A DNA stretch of 64,000 nucleotides from Mycobacterium sp. 852002-51971_SCH5477799-a (GCF_001667145.1 NZ_LZIF01000113.1:87299-151298); one strand, 5' to 3'; shown: positions 17,483-24,859, counted from the stretch's first letter. The notes: generated by a model not told the origin, from the letters alone. Numbers and translations: made by a program.

Positions 17483-17551
17483 GCGCGTGAAACGCGCGAA
17501 GAGAACGGGGCCCATCGGCTCAAGCGCCGGTCGATGAGCGCGTGAAACGCG
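17469..17551. repeat. Two direct copies of a 28-base hairpin-containing repeat at the junction of convergent genes
   Basis: A 28-base sequence at 17469-17496, including the last codons of the Rv0036c-like gene, recurs exactly at 17524-17551, ending one base before the stop of the convergent gene. Each copy contains a short hairpin (GCGCGT-GAA-ACGCGC in the first). The hairpins may act as terminators for the two converging transcripts. In M. tuberculosis the genes Rv0031 to Rv0035 occupy this junction. Confidence 0.75.
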
Positions 17552-17905
17552 TCAGTGCAGCGGCCCGCCGTAACTCGCCTGGTTCTCGGCCTCAGCCTCC
17601 TCGCGCAGGGCGGCTATCGCGAGGTTCAGCCTTTCGGCCAACTCCACGTGCCCGTATCCGGTCATCACCCCGGGATGCAAAGTCAGTTTCAGCAGCCGGC
17701 CATCGGAGTTCGCAACGGCGTGAATGTCGCCCAGATCGACGCTGTAGGTGACGGCTTCGGCCTGCGCCACAAGGGCTTCCCACTTGTCGGCCGCCTCGCT
17801 CAGTTCCCGAAGAACCGATTCGACGAGATCCTTCTCGCTGAGATTCGCGCGACTGCCCGAACCCGCCACCAGGACAGTATCGTCGACCCCTCCGACCAGC
17901 GTCAA
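17552..17905 (-). CDS. Rv0030-like small protein, resembles the YbaB/EspL type
   Basis: A 117-residue acidic protein without membrane segments. A central helix (LSEKDLVESVLRELSEAADKWEALVAQAEAV) is followed by a beta region (AVANSDGRLLKLTLHPGVM) and a last helix (HVELAERLNLAIAALREEAEAEN). This reads like the YbaB/EbfC fold, as in EspL of ESX-1 loci; that likeness is by eye. It is the last gene of a minus-strand block matching Rv0023 to Rv0030 and lies 40 bases after the large Rv0029-like gene. Function unknown. Confidence 0.7.
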   Translation of the reverse strand: MTLVGGVDDTVLVAGSGSRANLSEKDLVESVLRELSEAADKWEALVAQAEAVTYSVDLGDIHAVANSDGRLLKLTLHPGVMTGYGHVELAERLNLAIAALREEAEAENQASYGGPLH

Positions 17906-17945
17906 TTCATATGCGAGCAGGTTGCGATACCAACTGGCCGCACGC

Positions 17946-19661
17946 TCACCCGACGAGTGTTTGATACCAGGCGAGGTGGTAGTTCGCGGACACTGCGTCT
18001 CCGCTGGCGATGCCCTCGGTGGCGGCCATCAGCAGGCACTTGAGCAGGAGCACGGGATTGACGTTCGGATACTGCACCAGGAGCTGGTAGCGCGAGGTAT
18101 CGAGATGGACGCGCAGTACGTCGACCTCCTGGTCGACGACAAGCGTTCCCGCGGCGGCGGCTTGCGCCAACCGCGGCACGATCTTGGGCAGATCGTCACG
18201 CCCACGAGTGGCCGCACTCAGCACGCTCGCCAGATCATCGATGGCGGGCAGCGTGCGCGGCTCCACCGACGACTTGGTCGCGGCGAAGTTGACTGAGCGG
18301 TGCAACGAATCACCGGGCGCGTAAGTGACCGCGCGCGCCGTTTCGCCGATCAGTGCGGCGACCCTGCCGGCGCGACGCTCGGGTTCCAACAGCCGCACGC
18401 CCGCCGGAAGGGTGATGCCTGACGGTATCCACCCGTGAGCGAGATCGGTGACCAGAACAGTCGTGCCGTCGGCACGATCTCCGATCGCCCAATTCAAGCG
18501 CGGCTCCTGCCGGACCACGAACTCGAGCAGCCGGTTCAGCCGCTCAGCGTCGAATCCCGTTGATGCTGAGGGCTTTTCGGTGCGCGCACGGGCGGTGGAG
18601 AAGGAGGCCCTGTCGCTATCAGCAGCGACGGGCGCGGCTGGTATGGCGTCGACAACTGGTTCCTGCGCGACCACCTGCGGCGCCGCCTCGACGGTGACCG
18701 GCTCGTCGACGACGGCGTGGTGACGTCCGGAGTCGGCCTGGTCCGGTGGCGGCTCGGGCGCACCCTGCGCGGGCCCCTCGAACACGGCCTCCGCCGATGT
18801 GACCACCGGAATGACCTGCGTCTGCTCGAGACGCGACGCGTCGGCGGTGCTCGCGAGCTCATCCTCGGTGGTGGTCGGCTCGCTAGCCACCTCCCGTTCG
18901 TCCTCACCTGCCTGCTCGACGACCGCGTGGTGACGACCGGAGTCGGCCTGGTCCGAAGCCGGCTCGGGGGCGGGCTGCGGCGGCGTCGTTGATTCGGGTT
19001 CGTCCCTGACCACCGGGATGACTTGGGTCTCGCCGAGATGCGACACATCGGCGGCGCGGCGGTCGGCATCGTCAGCAGGCTCTTCCTGCGGCCCTGGCCG
19101 CGGTGTGCCGGGGCCGGCGACCGACGCGTCCGCGGATTCTTGACGCCGCCATCTTCCCGTGCGCGGGGCTGCCTCGGGTGGTGGAAGCTGCGCGGGCGCC
19201 TCGGCGACGGGCTTGGCCTCGCGGATTATGGGCAATACCTGCGTCTTCTCCGGGTCCGCTTCGGACGGTTCGAGCCTCGGTGGGGGAATAGCGGGGGGTT
19301 GGGGTCCGCTCCGCATCGTGTGCAGATAGCGAATCGTCGATTCGACTCGGCGCACCGCACGGCCGCGGGCCTCGTCGATGACTCGCGCCTCCGCCGCCTG
19401 GCGGGAGAGGTCGGTCATTCCCGATCGCTTGAGCAGCTTCAGTTCGTCGTTGGCGGCTTGGGCGATTCGCTGCAGGTCGGCCTTGAGATGCTCAGCGAGA
19501 GTGGCGGTTTCGGGCGTGACCGGCGACAGTTCAGCAGGCCACAACCCGCCTGTCACCCACGGGGTGCAGTCGATCGGGGAGCTGAAAGCCGGCGTCGCCA
19601 GTGATTCCCGGGTAGCTCTCCGGAGGCGCTGACGCGCCGACATCCGACCGAAGACCGCCAC
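17946..19661 (-). CDS. Large Rv0029-like protein with internal repeats (probably DUF5631/DUF5632)
   Basis: A 571-residue protein, well over the roughly 365 residues recalled for Rv0029. An Arg/Ala-rich N-terminal domain (residues about 1-115) precedes a long Pro/Glu-rich middle. There the phrase TQVIPVV occurs twice (plus TQVLPII once), and DQADSGRHHAVV occurs twice, each 20-45 residues after a TQVIPVV; the extra length is this repeat region. The C-terminal 200 residues (RLNRLLEFVVRQEPRLNWAIGD, TTVLVTDLAHGWIPSGI) form the conserved domain, similar to the Rv3899c family beside cpnT. The GTG at 19661 is favoured by a TACGCT hexamer six bases upstream; ATG 19643 is the alternative. No signal peptide. 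Function unknown. Confidence 0.75.
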   Translation of the reverse strand: MAVFGRMSARQRLRRATRESLATPAFSSPIDCTPWVTGGLWPAELSPVTPETATLAEHLKADLQRIAQAANDELKLLKRSGMTDLSRQAAEARVIDEARGRAVRRVESTIRYLHTMRSGPQPPAIPPPRLEPSEADPEKTQVLPIIREAKPVAEAPAQLPPPEAAPRTGRWRRQESADASVAGPGTPRPGPQEEPADDADRRAADVSHLGETQVIPVVRDEPESTTPPQPAPEPASDQADSGRHHAVVEQAGEDEREVASEPTTTEDELASTADASRLEQTQVIPVVTSAEAVFEGPAQGAPEPPPDQADSGRHHAVVDEPVTVEAAPQVVAQEPVVDAIPAAPVAADSDRASFSTARARTEKPSASTGFDAERLNRLLEFVVRQEPRLNWAIGDRADGTTVLVTDLAHGWIPSGITLPAGVRLLEPERRAGRVAALIGETARAVTYAPGDSLHRSVNFAATKSSVEPRTLPAIDDLASVLSAATRGRDDLPKIVPRLAQAAAAGTLVVDQEVDVLRVHLDTSRYQLLVQYPNVNPVLLLKCLLMAATEGIASGDAVSANYHLAWYQTLVG

Positions 19662-19667
19662 CGGCTA

Positions 19668-19673
19668 AGCGTA
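19668..19673 (-). promoter_or_regulatory. -10 hexamer TACGCT for the Rv0029-like gene
   Basis: On the minus strand TACGCT, six bases and then GTG 19661. It faces the equivalent element of the divergent 47-codon gene, with a 16-base tandem repeat between them. Confidence 0.4.
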
Positions 19674-19692
19674 CCGGGAGCCGGCCGGCGAC

Positions 19693-19735
19693 TTGTGCGG
19701 TCGGTGAATTGTGCGGTCGGTGAATTGTGCGGTCG
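19693..19735. repeat. 16-base tandem repeat, about 2.7 copies, between divergent promoters
   Basis: The unit TTGTGCGGTCGGTGAA occurs at 19693-19708 and 19709-19724 and again for 11 bases from 19725. It lies exactly between two divergent leaderless-type promoters. It could be a repeated regulator site or a small variable-number repeat. Confidence 0.85.
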
Positions 19736-19747
19736 CACGGCCCTGGG

Positions 19748-19753
19748 TAGCGT
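19748..19753 (+). promoter_or_regulatory. -10 hexamer TAGCGT for the 47-codon gene
   Basis: TAGCGT, six bases and then ATG 19760, the same layout as other leaderless starts in the window. It supports the reality of the small gene. Confidence 0.4.
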
Positions 19754-19759
19754 GAAGAC

Positions 19760-19903
19760 ATGGCTGATTCTGCACTGCAGCAGCAACTCGACGAGGTGCG
19801 TGCGTTCCTCGCTCGCGCGCGAGAGTTGTTCGGCCCCAATCCGGTAGAGCCGCCGACGGGTATCGCTCCCGATCCCAGCGTGGCCAAGCCACGATTACGC
19901 TAG
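19760..19903 (+). CDS. Small 47-residue protein, unrecognised
   Basis: The frame reads MADSALQQQLDEVRAFLARA, then RELFGPNPVEPPTGIAPD and a basic end, stopping at TAG 19901-19903. The first 24 residues make a good amphipathic helix; the tail is Pro-rich and basic. I do not recognise a family. Evidence for a real gene is the TANNNT element six bases before the ATG, protein-like composition, and fit in the gap between divergent genes. It runs opposite to the surrounding minus-strand block. It would be missed by gene finders with a 60-codon cut-off. Confidence 0.5.
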   Translation: MADSALQQQLDEVRAFLARARELFGPNPVEPPTGIAPDPSVAKPRLR

Positions 19904-19927
19904 GCCGGCGGCTGGGCTGACAGCCCT

Positions 19928-20239
19928 CTAGATGGCGCCGTTACGGCGACGCAGTTTGTGCGCCAGCAACTTCTCGATGGCCGCATCGAGATCCCGGGCG
20001 GTCGGGACCACCGCGGAGGGAGTGTGCCCGGCTGCGACGATTTCGTCGCGAATTTCTAGCAACGCTTTCAGGCATGACACGTCGGCGGTCAGCAGGATGC
20101 CTTGCGCCAGAGTCTCAGCGTCGGTTTCCATCGCCTCTTCGCTCAGCGCGACGCTGTGCATATAGCCGCCGCGGCAAGAGCGGACGAGGATGTGTCCACT
20201 CGGGTGAACGGTGTCGAAAGCAGGATTCGCGTCGGTCAT
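19928..20239 (-). CDS. Rv0028-like protein (probably DUF2694)
   Basis: A 103-residue cytoplasmic-looking protein. FDTVHPSGHILVRSCRGGYMHSV is a beta-rich first half; SEEAMETDAETLAQGILLTADVSCLKALLEIRDEIVAAG is helical; the C terminus is basic. This agrees with my recollection of Rv0028, a DUF2694 member found near type VII secretion-associated genes. The open frame extends upstream to 20299, but the ATG at 20239 overlaps the previous stop as ATGA and begins the conserved part (MTDANPAFDT). Translational coupling with the EspC-like gene suggests the two products work together. Function unknown. Confidence 0.8.
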   Translation of the reverse strand: MTDANPAFDTVHPSGHILVRSCRGGYMHSVALSEEAMETDAETLAQGILLTADVSCLKALLEIRDEIVAAGHTPSAVVPTARDLDAAIEKLLAHKLRRRNGAI

Positions 20240-20553
20240 CGACCGCGGTCGACGATGTCGCCGAACTTCCCTGCCGCTTCCTGCTCGTGCTGTTCCCACA
20301 TCGCCGCCGAAACCTTCAGCTTGTCGGCCAGATCGGCGTGGTCAGCGGCTTGCTGCTCATAGCACTGGCGTCGAAGTTCCAGCAGCTCACGGCCCGCGTC
20401 GCGCAGCTCGCCGAAGATCGGTCCGAGGGAATCGAGACTCTCCTGGATCGCGGCGTGCGACGACGGAACGGTTCGCAAGTACTCCGAGGTGTCCTGGTGA
20501 TGCGCGGCAGCCTGACGTAGGTGCGCAGGCACTACATGAATCGAATCTGCCAT
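20236..20553 (-). CDS. EspC-like protein (DUF2580 family, Rv0027-like)
   Basis: A 105-residue helical protein. IHVVPAHLRQAAAHHQDTSEYL and the following helices resemble the EspC/DUF2580 family, small WXG100-like proteins associated with ESX type VII secretion. The ESX machinery itself is not encoded here, so any export would need a system elsewhere. Its stop overlaps the start of the Rv0028-like gene by four bases. The position between the Rv0026- and Rv0028-like genes matches Rv0027. Family call is by pattern; secretion is inferred. Confidence 0.75.
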   Translation of the reverse strand: MADSIHVVPAHLRQAAAHHQDTSEYLRTVPSSHAAIQESLDSLGPIFGELRDAGRELLELRRQCYEQQAADHADLADKLKVSAAMWEQHEQEAAGKFGDIVDRGR

Positions 20554-20598
20554 CCGCTATCTCCTGTTGACGATCGCCGGTTGTTCCGGCGAGTTTGG

Positions 20599-22167
20599 TC
20601 AGGTGGTCGGCGTGGTCGCCGGCCGGGCAGGTGTCGGTGGGTCAGGCTTGGCCGGCGTCGTTACCGTCGCGTTCGACGCCGGCGGATGCTCCCAGCCTAG
20701 GAAGGTCGGCCCGCTCACGGTGGCGATGTGTTGAATTTGGCCATCGAGAAGCGCCTTGCCGGGGCCAAGGGCGAGCGCGTGACGATCGGTGAACATCCCG
20801 ATATCGCCAGGTGCAACCTGTAGGGAATCGACGGGGCTGGGAACCGCCGTTCCCGGTGGGGGAATGGTCATTCCCTGCTGTTGGAAGGCCTCCGCTATCG
20901 GTGTGCCGCCCACGGCCGCCGTGATCGCCGCCGCCAGCTGCGGGGTAGCGGCGGTGACCGTTTCCCCGTCGGGCAACGTCACCTGCGTCGGACCGGCCGA
21001 CGGCTCATCGGATTCCTCGCCAGGCGGGGCATCGGTCCCGTTGCCCGATTCGTTCGAGTCATCGCGCGAGCTCTGGTCCTGGTCGTAAGGCAGGTCCTCG
21101 TCGGCCAGCTCGTCCAGAGCCGGATCTGTCCTGTCGTCGCCCCGCAGCCCAGACAGCGGAAGTTCGCCGGGCCCTTGCCAACCGGCCGTCGATGCGGGCA
21201 GAGAACCAAGCCCCGGAAGCGATCCGCCGCCGAAGGCGGGCATGGCGGGCGCCATCGGCTGCTGCGGGATGACCGGCATCCCGGATACGCCGGCCGGATC
21301 CGGCCCTGGGCCATCGTCGGACAGTCCCTCATCGTCGGCTAACAAAGAGTCCAGCAGCGGATCCCAGTCAGTGTCGACATCGTCGGTCGCGTCGCCCGCG
21401 GCTGCCTCGTCAGCCGGTGCCGGAGCTCGCGGGCGTTCGCCCGGGGAATTCGGTTCGCCTTTGGAGGCGTCATACAGCGACGTCCAGGCGGCCATCAGCG
21501 CCGACTTCGACGTGTCATCCAGGCTGGCGCTGAGGACAACCTCGCGAATGTCTCGGAGCTTGCCGATGAGAAACCGCTGGAAGTCACGTGCCCCCGCCGG
21601 GGTGTCGAGGTCCGACCTGGTCCGTACCGCGGCTTCGGTCTCGTGCTGCAACCTGGTGAGGGCTTCGCCGCCGTCAACCGCGTGCAGGTGCGCGTTGAGG
21701 ATCGCCGAGATTACCTGCAGGTCCAGCTGCGAGCTCGCCGAGTTCTGTTGTGCAAGAGCCGCTTCGGCGTGGGCAATGGCATCGGCCGCATCGCCCGTTT
21801 CGCGATCCGGCGATGCCGCGGCTTCGGCGGACGGCCGCGCCGGCGGGTTGGCCGTCGTTGCGGCGCTGAACACGCCGGCGTGCTGTTGGCGGATCTTGCG
21901 CAGGATTGCCTCGATCTGTTCGGGACGGGTGGTCGGGGTGAGCACGGCAATCACTTCGCCAGGCGCCAATCCCGTCTGCCATGCGGTCGGGTCGCCGGTG
22001 CGATCTCGTACGTCTTTGACGGCGGCAAGCAGGTCGTCGTAGGCCGACATCAGCCAAACAGGCGGCGGCGCAGCTTGCTCGAACGCTGCTGCGGGAAACG
22101 ACGCGACCCCTCCATGTCCGGCGACGGTACTGCGGGGCATAGTTGCCGACAATTCACTGTGTTGCAC
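20599..22167 (-). CDS. Rv0026-like protein with a DUF4226-type segment
   Basis: A 522-residue protein. An N-terminal domain (SAYDDLLAAVKDVRDRTGD, QIEAILRKIRQQHAGVF) is followed by a helical segment containing DTPAGARDFQRFLIGKLRDI, shared with the small protein encoded just upstream (DUF4226 type). The middle is acidic and Pro/Gly-rich, and the C-terminal domain reads TPQLAAAITAAVGGTPIAEAF and then FTDRHALALGPGKALLDGQI. The start is uncertain: GTG 22167, ATG 22140 or ATG 22050 (MSAYDDLLAAV) are all in frame. No signal peptide. It is the central gene of the Rv0023-Rv0030-like block; function unknown. Confidence 0.7.
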   Translation of the reverse strand: MQHSELSATMPRSTVAGHGGVASFPAAAFEQAAPPPVWLMSAYDDLLAAVKDVRDRTGDPTAWQTGLAPGEVIAVLTPTTRPEQIEAILRKIRQQHAGVFSAATTANPPARPSAEAAASPDRETGDAADAIAHAEAALAQQNSASSQLDLQVISAILNAHLHAVDGGEALTRLQHETEAAVRTRSDLDTPAGARDFQRFLIGKLRDIREVVLSASLDDTSKSALMAAWTSLYDASKGEPNSPGERPRAPAPADEAAAGDATDDVDTDWDPLLDSLLADDEGLSDDGPGPDPAGVSGMPVIPQQPMAPAMPAFGGGSLPGLGSLPASTAGWQGPGELPLSGLRGDDRTDPALDELADEDLPYDQDQSSRDDSNESGNGTDAPPGEESDEPSAGPTQVTLPDGETVTAATPQLAAAITAAVGGTPIAEAFQQQGMTIPPPGTAVPSPVDSLQVAPGDIGMFTDRHALALGPGKALLDGQIQHIATVSGPTFLGWEHPPASNATVTTPAKPDPPTPARPATTPTT

Positions 22168-22185
22168 GGTGTGGACTATTTTCGA

Positions 22186-22548
22186 CTAGCCGCTGTCGGC
22201 GGCGTACTGGGCCCGAAGGTTCTGCAACACAGCGGCTTTCGCCTGGCCTAATTCGCGTGCTTCGGCCACGACCGACGCGATCTCGCGTTGCTTGTCCATC
22301 AGAAACTTTCGGAATTCGCGCGCGCCCATGGGGGTATCGAGGGCGAGGTCCGCCTGGTTCACGGTTGCGTGGTCGATCTGCTCGGCTATCGAATCCAGTC
22401 GCCTGACGCTCTCGCGCGCCGCATTGTGAGCGCTGGTCAGCACCTCGTTGAGCACTCGATCAGCTTCGGACGCGATGCCGTGCTGACTCGCCAGCGCCGA
22501 CAGCCGCGCCTGAACGGCCTCTAGCGGGGGCTCGGGTTGTTCCGGCAT
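22186..22548 (-). CDS. DUF4226-type small protein (Rv0025-like)
   Basis: A 120-residue, almost wholly helical protein. The segment LDTPMGAREFRKFLMDKQREI closely parallels DTPAGARDFQRFLIGKLRDI in the neighbouring Rv0026-like protein, so the two share a domain. It has the size of a WXG100-like partner but no WXG motif. It sits between the NlpC/P60 gene and the Rv0026-like gene, in the same order as Rv0024-Rv0025-Rv0026. Function unknown; a role with ESX-type substrates is inference from neighbours. Confidence 0.75.
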   Translation of the reverse strand: MPEQPEPPLEAVQARLSALASQHGIASEADRVLNEVLTSAHNAARESVRRLDSIAEQIDHATVNQADLALDTPMGAREFRKFLMDKQREIASVVAEARELGQAKAAVLQNLRAQYAADSG

Positions 22549-22596
22549 CGGTTCACCCCATTCGTCGTGCCCGCATCACCGGGCGGTCTTGGCTTG

Positions 22597-23427
22597 TCAT
22601 ATCGGCCGGCGGATCGCAACGTTGTTGCCCAGTCGGCTTATTCGCACCGCGGCGCCCGAATAAGGCGCTTCGACAACGAGGTTGTTCCCGATGGCGAGCT
22701 GCACATGGCCGGCGTGCGGGAACACCAGATTGCCCGCCCGCACCTGGGAGCGCGGGACCGCGATGCCGTCGTTGATCTGCTGATACGTGGTGCGATCCAG
22801 GTGAATACCGGCTTGCGCGTAGCTCCACTGCACCAGGCCGGAACAGTCAAACTGGTCGGGGCCCGTCGCGCCCCAGACATATGGTCGGCCCAGTCGAGAC
22901 AAGGCGGCGCGCACCGCCAGGCCGGCGCGATCATTCGGCAGCCCGCGCAGTCCTGACACCCCAAGCCGACGGTCGTGCCGGAGTCGATAACGCAAGGCCA
23001 GCAGTTCGGTGTAGCGGCGTCGCGCACGCGAGCGCGCCGACAGCACATGCGCCCGCTGGGCCCGCAGGCGAATCACGCGGCGGCGCATCGCCTCCCGCTG
23101 GGCCAACGGCGTCGCCGGCCTATCGGCGTCCGCGCGGGCCGCGTCCACGACGTTTCGGGTCAAGTCGCCGGCCTGTGCTCGATCGCGGTGCGCGCCGGCA
23201 ATGATGTCGCTGGCCGCGGCGTCGGTGCCGGCCGCTGCGGTGAGGCGTTGCCGGCTATGGTCCACCGCGAGTCGATAACCGCCGTGCGCCGTCCTGTCGC
23301 TCATTGCCGCGGCTCGCTGCAACAGATCGCGGTAGTGCGCGGTGTCAGCGTTCACGGATGAGGGCTGGGTGCTGCCGGCGAAGAGTTGATGGGCACGGCT
23401 CAGCGCCTCGACTTCGGATTCACTCAC
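22597..23427 (-). CDS. NlpC/P60 family cell-wall hydrolase (Rv0024-like)
   Basis: About 276 residues. The C-terminal 110 residues are an NlpC/P60 domain: catalytic Cys in FDCSGLVQWSYAQAG, catalytic His in HAGHVQLAIG, and a third position near VEAPYSGAA. These enzymes cut D-glutamyl-diaminopimelate bonds in peptidoglycan stems. The N-terminal 140 residues are helical and Arg/Ala-rich. No signal peptide is visible, so export, if any, would be by another route such as ESX. GTG 23427 is chosen because it overlaps the stop of the XRE regulator (GTGA); the frame is open upstream but reads as unconstrained sequence. Confidence 0.85.
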   Translation of the reverse strand: MSESEVEALSRAHQLFAGSTQPSSVNADTAHYRDLLQRAAAMSDRTAHGGYRLAVDHSRQRLTAAAGTDAAASDIIAGAHRDRAQAGDLTRNVVDAARADADRPATPLAQREAMRRRVIRLRAQRAHVLSARSRARRRYTELLALRYRLRHDRRLGVSGLRGLPNDRAGLAVRAALSRLGRPYVWGATGPDQFDCSGLVQWSYAQAGIHLDRTTYQQINDGIAVPRSQVRAGNLVFPHAGHVQLAIGNNLVVEAPYSGAAVRISRLGNNVAIRRPI

Positions 23428-24206
23428 GATGCCTCCTCGTCGTCCGGGCTTGCCTCTCGTCGGCCAGACTCGACCGCCTCGGTGAAGGCGCGGACGCGGG
23501 GGAGAGCACCCGTCGCGATCGCCCCCCGATTGCGGATGTCCCACATCTCATCGACATCCACGCCGACCAGGGCGGCAATGATCGTCTCCGGCAGGGACGA
23601 CTGGGCGCATGCCCGGTCGAAACGCGCGCTCAAGCTGGCGGGCATCCGGTTCAACAGCGCCGCACGCGTCGCCTCCAAAGCTTGGAGATGCTCCATCAGC
23701 CGGCCGGTCGAGTCGGCACCGGCGTTCACGGCCACCCGCCACGAGCTGGCGGCCAGCATCTCTGCCTTCACGCATTGCGCGATCACAGACAGAATATACG
23801 TCTCATATTCGTTTGATGTTGTCGCCGGCAATCGATCGATGACGGATTTGAGAGCATCCAGCTGCGCTTCGGCGTAGCCTTCCAGCACTTCTGTGTCGCT
23901 ATGACGGTCAACCACGACCGGTCCGCTGCGTCGCGCGGGCATGGGAGTCGGCGGCTGCGCGGACATCAAGCGCGCCAGCTCGGCCTCCGGGTCGGCAGCC
24001 ACCAATAGTCGCGAGTAGGTGCCCGGCGGCAGGCCGAGCCCGTTCTCGATCTTCTGAACTGTGCTTTTGTGCGGCTTGCGGGCACCTCGCTCGAGGAAGC
24101 TAAGCCCCATGATGCTGACTCCGGTCGCGGCGGCGAGGTCGGCTAGTGACCAATCGCGCGATTCACGCAACGCGCGGATAGCCGCACCGGCCGATTCACG
24201 GGTCAC
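23424..24206 (-). CDS. XRE-family transcriptional regulator (Rv0023-like)
   Basis: A 260-residue regulator. Residues about 5-65 are a Cro/C1-type helix-turn-helix (AAIRALRESRDWSLADLAAATGVSIMGLSFLERGARKPHKSTVQKIENGLGLPPG). The remainder is a helical domain with DTEVLEGYAEAQLDALKSVID and SNEYETYILSVIAQCVKAEML, very close to my recollection of Rv0023. It is first in the minus-strand block and divergent from whiB5 with about 140 bases between, so it probably controls both directions. GTG 24206 (VTRESAG) is preferred to the upstream ATG 24245, whose extra 13 residues look non-coding. Confidence 0.9.
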   Translation of the reverse strand: MTRESAGAAIRALRESRDWSLADLAAATGVSIMGLSFLERGARKPHKSTVQKIENGLGLPPGTYSRLLVAADPEAELARLMSAQPPTPMPARRSGPVVVDRHSDTEVLEGYAEAQLDALKSVIDRLPATTSNEYETYILSVIAQCVKAEMLAASSWRVAVNAGADSTGRLMEHLQALEATRAALLNRMPASLSARFDRACAQSSLPETIIAALVGVDVDEMWDIRNRGAIATGALPRVRAFTEAVESGRREASPDDEEAS

Positions 24207-24284
24207 CGCACGCTCCGGCCATGGGCCGGATATTACACAGCCCAAGACGCCGATATGCAGTTATACGTTTTTGTCACGTTTCTC

Positions 24285-24312
24285 TTGCGTTGGGCGGCCG
24301 CTTCTGTATACG
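24285..24312 (+). promoter_or_regulatory. Promoter of whiB5
   Basis: TTGCGT (24285-24290), 16-base spacer and TATACG (24307-24312), about 38 bases ahead of the whiB5 ATG. The region repeats ACGTTT three times, which may be sites for the divergent XRE regulator. Confidence 0.45.
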
Positions 24313-24349
24313 CTTCTGCCTACGTTTCACGCTCTACAAGGAGACCGAC

Positions 24350-24766
24350 ATGGGACACCCCTGCGCAGCTAATCCGGAACTTTGGTTCGGCTACCCCGAC
24401 GACGACGGCGGTGACGGCGCCGCGAAGGCGCGCGCATACGAGCGGTCGGCCACTGAGGCGCGAATCCAGTGCCTGCGCCGCTGCCCGCTGGCGCAGCAGC
24501 GCCGCTGCGCCGCGCATGCCATCGCGCACCGCGAGGAGTACGGCGTGTGGGCCGGGGTGAAGCTGCCAGGCGGCCAATACCGCAAGCGTGACCAGCTCGC
24601 TCGGGCGCACGACATCCTGCGGCGTATCGCGGCCGGTGAGGTCAATGCTCGACAGCTGCCCGAGAACGCGGCACTGCTCGCACGTCACGAACACGAGTCG
24701 GTCGCCGTGGCCGCAGTCGTGCTCCACCTGCCGCTGGCGCAAGTCAAACCCCGTTCGGCCGCCTGA
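24350..24766 (+). CDS. whiB5: WhiB-family iron-sulfur regulator WhiB5
   Basis: A 138-residue Wbl protein. The four cluster cysteines are present: one in GHPCAANPELWF, then CLRRCPLAQQRRC giving the spaced C-x3-C and the last Cys. The turn motif is GVWAG, and a basic C-terminal half follows, as in DNA-contacting Wbl proteins. They bind a 4Fe-4S cluster and act as redox-sensing partners of the primary sigma factor. Length and position next to the Rv0023-like gene match WhiB5 (Rv0022c). ATG 24350 is set by a strong AAGGAG seven bases upstream; the longer frame from 24221 is rejected. Confidence 0.92.
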   Translation: MGHPCAANPELWFGYPDDDGGDGAAKARAYERSATEARIQCLRRCPLAQQRRCAAHAIAHREEYGVWAGVKLPGGQYRKRDQLARAHDILRRIAAGEVNARQLPENAALLARHEHESVAVAAVVLHLPLAQVKPRSAA

Positions 24767-24859
24767 CATTTCGGCAAAAGCCGTGGTGGCAGTTTGCTGA
24801 GCCCATCAACGGGGTAGTCCGGGTCGGCAAGACCAGTCTGTCGACCTAGAGGCGCCCCA

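Noticed and set aside
17469..17551. The 28-base direct repeat as an attachment site or target-site duplication of a mobile element
   Set aside because: No integrase, transposase or inverted ends lie between or beside the copies, and the spacing is only 55 bases.
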